Assembly: GCA_905182985.1 (NCBI GenBank)
Contig: CAJJDN010000046.1
Span: forward strand, 464,461-528,460
Source: Paramecium sonneborni
Lineage: Eukaryota; Ciliophora; Oligohymenophorea; Peniculida; Parameciidae
DNA length: 64,000 nucleotides
Reading direction: 5' to 3'
The position numbers were made by a program, and so were the translations under genes. Shown piece after piece: positions 54,301 through 64,000 of the stretch; position 1 is the stretch's first letter, and each line of letters starts with the position of its first letter. Under the pieces are notes generated by a model. That model was given only the letters and a program-made list of their open reading frames with translations. It did not search any database and was not told the origin of the DNA.

Positions 54301-54971
54301 TGATATTCCAACTTTGGGAAAATAAAAATTATTATTTTATCCAGGAAGCTTTGCTATTTATAAGATGATTTTTAAAGTAAACTATTTTATTAAAATATAG
54401 CATTTACATGAAATAATCTCCATATTTTATATAGAAAGTTTTATTGTTACTAAAAGTTTTCGATTTTTATAATTATCAATCAAAATTAGTCTACTTATCC
54501 CTTTATCTTTTTTGGAAATATTATATATATAGAAAGTTGCGATATTGGCTGCTTTATTTGTCAACTGCGTATTTTATTTACTTATTAGAATTATTTGTAA
54601 AATATTTTAGTCATTTTACAGATTTAGAGGAAAATTAAGCAAATTTATTGTAGGAGTTTATTTAATTATCCATATAGTATGCTATATATTCTTTATCATT
54701 TTATTAAGAAAATAGTAAATATTAAATTAATTAAAATAGTAAGGGAGATTACCATTAATTGAATTTAGATATCTCGCTAATCTTAACTTTGTCAATCTTT
54801 TTACAATTTGTCATTTTGGATCCTGTAATGATATTTTTTAGGATAATTATTACTAAGTATGTCACAGTTCAAATAAGAAATATAATACTTAACCCAATTA
54901 ATTAATTGATCTATTTTTTTATCGAAAATGAAAAATTAGACGAACTACTCCAATAATATGTAATTATGTGA
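45306..54971 (+). CDS. Giant lectin/furin-repeat/REJ-GPS membrane protein, polycystin-1-like architecture
   Basis: Start chosen at ATG 45306, the first in frame, opening a weakly hydrophobic leader (MSRSIFKLVVMILKM); ATGs at 45336 and 45348 are alternatives. TGA 54969-54971 ends it; about 3,000 residues. Introns of 24-27 nt include 45421-45444, 45599-45623, 46064-46089, 46513-46539 and 46591-46615, with more to about 50.97 kb and one near 54.72 kb. Order: two lectin/LamG-like domains (to about residue 370), a long furin-like cysteine-repeat region (about 370-1720; CHYSCxxC, CxxC, GYYD motifs), a long REJ-like extracellular region (about 1800-2700), a GPS-like motif (VSISCKCLQFGDIFLV, near 54.03-54.08 kb), then several membrane segments (first at 54.18-54.23 kb, FHGIFIIFSFFLYIEL) ending DELLQQYVIM. 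Known: REJ plus GPS before membrane spans is the layout of polycystin-1 and sperm REJ receptors. Inferred: a mechanosensory or recognition receptor. Confidence 0.82.
46480..50960 (+). repeat. Tandem furin-like cysteine repeats with introns at a recurring position
   Basis: This protein-coding repeat tract has a unit of about 45-55 codons: CxxC...C...C, then a C-x-C-x-x-GYYD-type end. Many units end with TGT plus two or three codons and are then split by a 22-30 nt intron, after which the next unit starts with (A)A-TGT-CAT or -AGT. Examples start near 46591, 47463, 48167, 48513 and 50187. The intron position relative to the unit is the same each time. Confidence 0.7.
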
Positions 54972-56614
54972 TGTGGTATTTTTATTAAATTAATTGCCTT
55001 ATTTTAAAGAATAGTTTTCTTTATAATTTTCACATTATCTTTAATTTTAAATTTTGAGCTTTATTTTAAATTAAATATTCATTTCTTTTAATGTATTTTA
55101 TTTCAATATTTATTAAAAAAATAAATAATTCAGTTTAATCAAATTGTAATATATTTTATTAAATCTAAATAAATTTAAAGTATTTATATTATTTATTGTT
55201 TATTAAATTATTTTAAATCATTAATCGATTGCTATTAGATTATAAATTACGATCAATATCAGGATAAAAATCAATCTAATACTAATAGCATCATTTTTTA
55301 AATTATCATTCCCAATAATTAACCTTTTGATTTAGAACATTTTTAATTTAATTCTAATATCCCATATATCATTAAAACTAAAACTAAATAAATATCCTCA
55401 TTCTATAAATTTGACTGATTATAGAATTATGTTATACTTTTTTATTCAATTTTTTATTAGAAATTTTAATTTTTTAAAAGTAATACTTTATTTTAATTCA
55501 TCATGTTTTTATAATTATTATTTAACACATAACTTGTTATTATTTGCCATAAAATATAATTATATATAGAAATAATATAATTGTAATAAATGTTGAATAA
55601 TCACTTGTTTTAATTATTTATATTATATAAAATGTGAGCCTCTTAAATAACCTTACTTAATTTTGATAGCTTATTACCATATCAAAAAGGATTTTTATTT
55701 CAAATAAAATATCTATACTTTTAAAAAAAAAAAAAAATTTTAATGTTAAGAAATAAACATAATGAGACAATGTAGATGAGTTGAAAAAGATTACTTTGAA
55801 TTGACGAATATATTGAATTACCCCTCCTTTTATCAATGCTTAATACAAAATTTAGAAGAATGTATTCAAATATTAGAACATTCTAATCGATACAAAAGAA
55901 GAAATTATCTTTATTAATGTTGTAAAAGATGAAAGCAGCAATTAAGAATTTTGATAAAGGATACTAATTAAAATATAGAAAATTTTACTATTACTCTATT
56001 ATAGAAATAATTTTATGATTACTATTAGCTTCTTATACCATTATATTCTTTTGTAAATTAAATAAATTTAAGAAGAATTTAGACCTAAAGTTTACAAAGC
56101 CAATTAAAAAATTTTATTTTTTGTATTAAGTAAGAATAAAGAAAAAAATTTTGAGTAATAATAACATAATCAAAACTATTGATTTTTTCATAATAGTATT
56201 AATTTTTTTTAAAAATAAAGGATAATTAGGGTAATTCTGAGTTATAATATTTAATATTTAAGATTAAAGAGAGCTAAAATTTACTTCCATTCTGAAATGC
56301 CTAGAATGTAATTTAAAATTTTGGTAGAGTTTCAATATATTAAATCAAAAAAAATTATTTTAAAATAGAATACTTAATAAATAATAATTAGTAGATTATG
56401 TAAAAATTATAATTAGCTCTTTTTAAAATTGAATAAGAAAGACTTTTTAGTATTTGCATTTATATCCCATAATATTATAATTAACACCTTTAAAAATATA
56501 TGAAATTTAAAAAAATCTATTTTGGTGTATATTTGTTATCTAGTGATTGATTTTATTATAAAGTTAAAAGAATTTAAAAAAATGTAAATACTAAAAAGTT
56601 CATAGCCTCATTAA
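54972..56614. other. Long convergent intergenic region with a possible relic
   Basis: About 1.6 kb between two convergent genes. Near 55.78-55.93 kb on the + strand there is a short coding-like patch (FELTNILNYPSFYQCLIQNL) ended by TGA; it may be a gene remnant. An A-run follows 55722. No intact gene. Confidence 0.4.
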
Positions 56615-59600
56615 TCATTGTATCAGAACTGGAGTATTACATCTATGAAATACAAGTCTTTGAAGTGGATTATTGTAATATTTGTTTAACTCTTGTAATG
56701 ACTTTTTCTGTTATTCTTTCTAATAGTTTGCTTTGACCTTATTGATCCATTCTAAAAGATCAATTATCAAATTAATAATTAGCATTAATGAAATCATACC
56801 AATGTGAATCCATCCAAACATCATTTGTTAATCATAACTAAATTCAAAACTGTAAATTAAAAAAGATCCTGTAATAAGCATAAATAAGAATTCTCTATAT
56901 TTTAATTTATTCAAATCATAGGGTGATTATAAAGGTTTAAATTTAATTAAGTATATTAAAAAGAAAAATGATTGCATAGAAAGTAATAATGATTATACTT
57001 ATGGATAGTCAATTAACTTAACTATAATAAATATATAGAAAATAATTCTATAAATTTAGAATGATTTACAATTTGCAGCCCAAAAATACGTTTTAGAATC
57101 TTTATAAAAATATTTCCACTTATATTTATCTTTAATAGTAGTGGATGTTATAGCCAATAATTATAAGCTTGTAATAATAATAAATAATAAACTGCATATG
57201 GCGTTTACACTATTTAATATTTAAAAAAGAGAATTAAAATTATAATCTGGGAATTATAATAATGCGCTGAATACAAACTGATGAAGAATTGCTTGATAGA
57301 CATTAAAAATTCCATTTGAAAAGTATTCATTTTTTAACTTTAAAGTTTATTATTAAACTTATTTTTGAAATAATGTTATTATTTTTAGAATAATTCTATT
57401 TGTTTTATATTTTCTGAAGGATTTAACAATTATTGCATTTAAAGTATTTGAAGTTCCAAAGCAATAGAAAAAATAAACAATTACTGAAGTAAAAAAAGAA
57501 AAATAACAACTTTTTGCATTCAACAAAAAGAATTGATTTAAAGGACTTGATTAGCCTTATTTTTTATTAGTTTTATTTTGAAATGGTAAAGTTCCACCAT
57601 TCAATTTAATTAATAATTCATTAATCTTTAATTAATCTAAGATTGGTTGGAGTGAAACCTTAGTATAGGTATCCAAAAATTCTATTAAATGAGATGGAAA
57701 TTAATATTACATATATCTTAAATAAGACAATGATTATAATAAATCTAATAGGTTAACAAACATAATAGTATTTCCTGTAATAATAGCTAAGCTTGAGATT
57801 CCTGTCATAGAATACATAGCGGCTTCATTCATCTTGATAACAGATTATAATTTATTTTAAGTTTCTTCTGATAAGATAAAAGGATTTCCTAGATTAATTT
57901 TCATTTCATATTTTTATAAGTTTACATCAAATTCATTTTAAATAGTTTACTAATCTATTTTAATATCTAATACAGGATCTTAAACAGGTTCCATAAATAT
58001 GATAGTAATATGATAGATAGGATAACTAAGGATGGTTGATATATTATTTATTGGTTAAATAAATAATCCATAATTTGTTAGAGGTGTAATACTAAATAAA
58101 GCTAGATCTTCAAATAGTAAATCATTTTTTAATTTAACTTATTAAGAGAAGGTAACTTCGACTATTTATGTTGAATTTTTTTTTTCTGAGAGTAAATTTA
58201 AAATGATTTAAGGAGAACTTATCAATATACAAAAACTCAATTAACCTTCAGTATTTAAACATTGATATGAATCTTCAATAATACAATTTTGTGAACATCC
58301 ATCACCTCCTTAATAATTATTATCATCACATTCCTCAAAGTCAGGATTTAATTGTCCATTTCCACATTAATTAATACAAATATTATTAATTAATATGTAA
58401 TTTTGATCACATTTAGCTTAATTTAATTAATAATTTGATGTAATTGTACTTTACAACACATCAATATCATTTTAATTGGCATTAATAACACATTGATTAG
58501 TTTATATATCTAATCTGAATAAATGGTCTTCACATTTTATACATTTATTTAATTATTCGCATTCAATACATCCATATGAGCATTAAAATTAACATTAATA
58601 GCAACCATCAAATTGTATATCATTGCCATCTTCACATTGTTCAAGACCAGTAATTATGAAACCATCTCCACATATAGGAACACAATAGGAATTACTTAAT
58701 TGAAAATATTAATCACATTAAATGCAAATATTCTAATTTTAACATTAAAGACAATAATCAGAGCAAGCAAATACAGTTTCATTAGGATTAATATCAACAA
58801 TATTTGGTTATTACATTTCAAGGCATACTCCTAATTAACATATTAAACATTAAGGGACACAAGAATACTAGCAAAGATGACATCCATCATATGGTTCCAT
58901 ATTAGCATCTTCGCATACTTCTGGATCAACAATAATCATATCTCCACAAATAGGTTTACATTCATATTATAGTCTAATGTATCCTGATTTACAAAGTTCA
59001 CAAATTCCTTTAGTACAGATTATACATCCACTTCCACAATCTTATTTACAATTTAAACATCCTAAAGAGACTAATTATTAAGAAATTTATTTGTTTTCAC
59101 ATTCCTCATCACCTACTTTTATACCATCTCCACAATGTTGTTCACACATATTGTTTCTTAATAAATATCCAAATTCACATTAGAGACATATATGATATTC
59201 ACAAATCAAACATTTACTATTGCATTTTAATTTACATTGGTGACATGAATTAATGATTTATGAATATTCATCTTCACATTATTCATAGCCAACTATGATA
59301 GAATCCCCACAAATAGGTAAACATTATTAAGTTTAATGTAAAAATTTAAATCCTACTTCACATTATAAACATAGACCATTCTCACAAATAATACAATGAT
59401 CTGAACATCCTAATAGACAATTATTGCATAAATCAAATGGATTCTAATTATTATCATCACATTACTCTTAATCTTTAGTAATAATTCCATCTCCACAAAT
59501 ATTATGACAATTATTGGAACCATCAAAATACCATCCATTAAGTTCATCACATTTAAAACAATGGCCATTTTAACAATTGATGCAATGAACATCGCATTAT

Positions 59601-62334
59601 AAATTACATAAATAACATCCATCTTAAACATCATTATTGGCATCATCACATTATTCATTTCCTTAAATAATCTAATCTCCACATGTTGTTAAACATTAGT
59701 AAGTAGTTTAATGATAAGTATATCCATGTTTACATTAATAACATTTACCATTAAGACAATTCAAACATGCATCTTAACATTAATATCTACATAAATCGCA
59801 CCCATCAAATGGATTGCTATTACCATCATCACAATCTTCACCATCTACAATCTTTTAGTCTCCACATATTGGAATGCACTCTAGATTATACCCATCATCA
59901 TAAAACCCATCTAAACATTAACATTTAAATTCCTTTATAGCTCTATGGAAATCTGAATTACAAGAATAACATTAATCATAATTTTACCCAAAACAACTTT
60001 CACAATATTGGTTGCATTCTTTAATATTTAATAAATTATTACTTATACATTAATCATTTGATAAATATTAAGATGGATAACATATACACTAACCTTAATC
60101 CAATAAGAATTATATTCTATCTGAGAATTCACATCTTGAACAAACTAATTCACTTTAACATTCAAGACACCCTAATTAATCACATTCTGCGCAAGTGTGA
60201 ATTTAAGTATCACTATCAAACTTGAGGTACATATTTGAACTACAATAATGTGTTTAATTATAACCAGTATAAATACTACAATCTGATATTGTTGGGCCTG
60301 TGCATGAAGTACAAAAAGGTACACACTAGACATATTTATAATTCATACATAATGAACTATTACAAAATATTCTGAAACATATATAAATGCATCTTCCAGT
60401 GACGATTTTTCAGTATCAGCTGATAATACAATATCTAATTAATTTTAATTATGAGAATATTAATATTCTACAAAAACAGTTGTCTCTTTTTAATTGTCTC
60501 CAACTAAGTTAATATTTCCTGTTTTTGGATTATCAATTTAATTAGATTAATATGAATCTAGTTCATATTTAAACCAACCATTATTTTCATCTCCATATGT
60601 AATATTCATTCTAATGCTCACTTTATAGTGTGGTTGTAGATTTTGAAATGTTTTTTTAAATTTTCCTTGTCTCCATACTAAAACTCCCCCTAAAACTGAT
60701 TTTTCAGGAACAAAAGAATAAATTGCTCCTGTAAATGATGTTTAAATATTGTCATTTAAATGTGTGAAATTATCAACAACCTTAGTAACTTCTTCAAAAG
60801 TAGTGTTCATATCATAAAATGCTTTTATTAAATATCTACTATCTAATATATTAAGAATATTTTACTATTTATAAGGTCTTCATAATCCAAGCAATTATCA
60901 TTATTTAATTATGAGTGCATAGGACATGATTCCACACACATTCCCCTATATAATTTAAAATTTGATTCGCAAATTAAGCATTTAGAATAAGTTTCACATT
61001 TTGTACAATTACTTTAACATAACCCATAATCAATGGTCACATTATTAAAACTCCAAAATTCACTATCAAGCTTTTAAATAGCCTAAAATTAAATAATTGG
61101 AGTTGCTGTATAGGTTTTTAAAACTGCTTCAATTCTCAAAAAATCATAATTGTTAGATGAACAACTTAAGCTATCAAATTTATTTAGCCTTCCATTGAAT
61201 ATGGTGTAATTGCTCAGAGTTTTCTCTATTCTCATTTAAGAATATTAATCTACTGTTATTTTTAACACAGAATCTGACTACCATCCAAAAAAGTAAAAGG
61301 ATACTCTGATTCTTAAAAAGGCAAGACCTTAATTTTCTGGCAATCTCAATTGCATAGATTAAGAATAACTAAATTTTCCAACTTAATCCTGCCCGGAGCA
61401 AACAAATATATTATTTGAATTACTAATATGAAATGGATCAGGATAATATATCCATGGCTCATATGGTATTTAATTTCCATTACTAAATGTGGATTAAGTA
61501 AAGTAATTATACATTGATTTAATTCCTAATATAAATAATTAAAATACTTGGGTTAAATTAACAGTAATTTAAGTTATCTGCTAGATAATAATCCCTCGGA
61601 CATTCTTATACGCAACCAATCAATTTATGTGTAAATTTATTTGATTCATCACAAACACAAATACCTCCTTATGGTGATCCTTAGTAACAAGTTAGGCAAT
61701 CAGATTTTGTGCTTCCATTGCATGAAGCACATGATATATGGCATGAATTAGCATAAATTAAAATGTTTCTTAAACCAAGGCGCATTAAATTATCTTGAGG
61801 TTAAAAACAATAAGTAATTTTAAAGCTCGGAATTTAATGGTTTATTGCATCAATAATTTGCGTCTTGATTTCCATTCTAGTCTTATCTATACTATTACAA
61901 CCTGGCCCACAATCAAACTAACAAACTTTATCGTATTTTTATAAAATATTTTCTTAATAAAGTCTTTAAAAAATCACTAACAATCCTGAAAAATCAATTA
62001 ATTGTATTTAAAATACAGTATTAACTCCCGATTTTGCATAAATATATATGACATCTGTGATTATTCGAATTTAATAGTGAGGATAATAAAATTCTTTTTC
62101 AACTCCTCTTATAATTTCATTCAATCTTATAAACTCTAAGCTATTTTTCATACATTATCTAGTTGATGTTGATTATGAACTTAAAATTGAGCAACTTTCT
62201 AACGATTTCCAATTTAAATTTGTTACTATTTTTTCTTCATAAAAGTCACTGTATATTAGTTGCCATTCTGAATTAGCCAACTAAATTAAGTTTATCAATA
62301 AATAAAACATTTATTAAATTTAATATTTATTCAT
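56615..62334 (-). CDS. DUF4215 cysteine-repeat multi-pass membrane protein
   Basis: Minus-strand ATG at 62332-62334 ([22 protein letters not shown], a signal peptide) to TGA (plus 56615-56617), about 1,850 residues. The N-terminal part is lectin-like, with a cysteine-rich furin-like segment near 61.7 kb ([19 protein letters not shown]) and a second lectin-like part. Then come at least eight DUF4215-type repeats: E/Q-CDD or CED motifs read near plus 59821, 59638, 59451, 59261, 59092, 58902, 58620 and 58318, each about 150-300 nt apart with CGDG before and DGC after. The last repeat (EECDDNN...GGDGCSQNC) leads to a cysteine-poor domain and about eight membrane segments; the tail is basic ([18 protein letters not shown]). 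Some small introns remain unmapped. Similar in plan to the gene at 22350-26351. Likely a cell-surface protein of unknown role. Confidence 0.82.
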
Positions 62335-63504
62335 CTAAAGACCAGGGAAATTATATATTGTCAAATTATTGTATGTAGAATTCTAAAAATATTATTTTCG
62401 TCAAATAAATAAAGAGTGTTTCCTAAACATATTGAATATTGATATAAGATTATGGAGAACTTGGGCTATTGAAATTAATATTGTTCAAAAGAATTTAGTG
62501 GAATATCAAAAAATACTTAATAATTTTTTAAGTTTATAAATAAAGTATTTGTTATCCATTTTACCAAAAAAAAGAAGGTCTTTCATTGAATTTTAGATAA
62601 ATAATCCAACTCAAATGTGAATTCTAATATCCTGATTATGGCTATTGATTTATCATAAAAAGGCGGGATTTAAATTTTAGAGTCAGTAAGATAATTCAGT
62701 ATTAAGATGAAACGAAATGAGTTGAATGAAAAATATTTAATTTCGGAAGGCATATATAAAAAGTTAAAGAACTTTTTACAATACAACTTCTTTTATATAT
62801 TTAATGTGTATTTTAATATGCTTATTTTGAATTTAATTTAATAAATAATAATATATAAGGAAATTTTTATTAGCCTAAATACTTATTATTTTTATTTGAA
62901 CCCTTACTATTATTAATTTTTATTGATGAACAGGCACTTCTTAAATGAATTTAGTCGTTTAGGTCATGATAATCTATAAAAAATCATTTGCATCCAAATA
63001 ATATTATGAGGTATTTATTTTTTTATTGATTAAATTTTAGAGACTTACTTGATCCAAGTTTAAAAGTAATAATTTTTCATTTAAATATTCATATTTGAAT
63101 ATAAAATTAAACTCACATCTAATCACTATCTTTATATTTCTCTTTTTGATTTTAACCATTTTAATTAAAATAGTTCCGTCAATTTAATTGAGATTTATTA
63201 TTAATATAATATTATGCAAAATAACTATGCTAAATAAACTTATTAAAGGTTCTTATTCCATACTAAGCATTAATTAAAAAAATTTTATCCTGATCCTTAA
63301 TATTTTATTTTAAATAATATATTTTTCATTAAAACTAATTATATATATATACAAAATTTTTTTATAGAAGGAATTGTTATTAATTCTATTTTTTAATTTA
63401 AAAATTTACCTAAATTATAACTTTATAATGTGATAGTAGATTAAATCTAAATGTTATATTCATTCAATTTAATTTAAGTAACGTAAGTCTAGTAGATTAA
63501 ATCT
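62335..63504. other. Divergent intergenic region
   Basis: About 1.2 kb between the minus-strand DUF4215 gene and the + strand partial gene. It should hold both promoters. No gene recognised. A 15-base direct repeat lies at its right end. Confidence 0.45.
63434..63504 (+). repeat. 15-base direct repeat pair upstream of the last gene
   Basis: TAGTAGATTAAATCT occurs at 63434-63448 and again at 63490-63504, the second copy ending directly before the ATG at 63505. Could be regulatory or chance. Confidence 0.6.
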
Positions 63505-64000
63505 ATGATTCACATAGAACATTTAGTAATAAAAAATACTTTGCTTTACAAAAATGATGTAAAATCTTTTTCAGATTATTTATAAAGAACATATGATATT
63601 CAAGGAAGCAAAATTATTTAATAATAATCTGAAAATATTTCGAAAGATTATTTTTATTTAATTGTTAATACTCTTTAATAAAATAATAATTTAGAAAGCT
63701 CTCTAATGTATTTTAATAGTATATCTAATCAAAATAGGTTTTATTTTAAAGATATCACATTAGAACATAATTATTGTTCATAGTTCATTAAGGGGCTCTT
63801 TTCTGTTGAAATTTTTGATTTTAGATAGATTTAATTTTAGAATTTCAATTGTTTTTTTAATTCAATAAAACAATTTGGATGTCTAGTTTTTTCTTCATAA
63901 ATTTATCTTAAATCAAAAATATTAATTGTAAATTCTAATTTCCTTTTTAACAATGGAAGTCAAGGTGTTGGTATTACTGCTCAAAAAACAGTAATATAAA
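63505..64000 (+). CDS. Partial beta-helix-type protein related to the giant genes (runs off the right edge)
   Basis: One frame is open from ATG 63505 to the window end (165 codons, no TGA). The translation is rich in S, N, F, I and Q with repeated short hydrophobic strands and turns (ESSLMYFNSISNQNRFYFKD; FLFNNGSQGVGITAQKTVI). This matches the character of the parallel beta-helix region in the giant genes at 1-9250 and 12066-20994, including the NNGS..G.GI pattern typical of such rungs. No signal peptide or cysteine-rich domain precedes it, so either the real start lies upstream across introns I could not place or this is a truncated copy. Assignment is by composition and pattern, not alignment. 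Confidence 0.45.

Noticed and set aside
59410..59682. Methionine/isoleucine-rich minus-strand 90-codon frame
   Set aside because: It lies inside the DUF4215 repeats in a different frame; the repeat frame gives the CGDG/CDD motifs.

Overview
This window looks like nuclear DNA of a ciliate, most likely a Paramecium or close relative. The DNA is extremely AT-rich. Long genes are open only if TAA and TAG are read as glutamine and TGA is the sole stop (genetic code 6). Coding frames are joined across tiny introns of about 22-30 nt with GT...AG ends. No bacterial, organellar or viral features were seen, and I found no tRNA, rRNA, CRISPR array or telomere repeat. All translations were made by hand.

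Left part (1-30.5 kb). This is gene-dense. A giant + strand surface protein gene (about 3,040 codons, entering from the left edge) runs to 9250. A serine carboxypeptidase gene follows (9733-11262, +). Next comes a minus-strand paralogue of the first giant gene (12066-20994), then a minus-strand DUF4215-type cysteine-rich membrane protein (22350-26351). A probable decayed gene lies at 27354-27791, and an intronless gene for a protein with two von Willebrand A-like domains at 28320-30452.

Middle part (30.5-45.3 kb). This is unusually gene-poor. It holds a glutamine-rich coiled-coil protein gene (32440-33344, +) and a small secreted or single-pass membrane protein gene (40828-41334, -). The rest is relics: a broken protein kinase near 35.3-36.7 kb, a possible broken reading frame at 39.3-39.8 kb, and a long frame with several in-frame TGA codons at 41.8-43.4 kb. 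An assembly gap of Ns covers 43915-44568. Its right edge starts with 31 bases that also occur at 32081-32111, followed by an (ATAAT)n microsatellite.

Right part (45.3-64 kb). A giant + strand gene (45306-54971) encodes lectin-like domains, a long furin-like cysteine-repeat region, a REJ-like region, a GPS-like motif and several membrane spans, an architecture recalling polycystin-1. It is followed by a minus-strand DUF4215 protein gene (56615-62334), related in design to the one at 22-26 kb. A partial + strand gene at the right edge resembles the beta-helix part of the first giant gene.

Together the genes suggest a neighbourhood rich in very large, secreted or surface-anchored, disulfide-rich proteins, with local inverted duplication, separated by decaying sequence. 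Function is inferred from domain architecture only.
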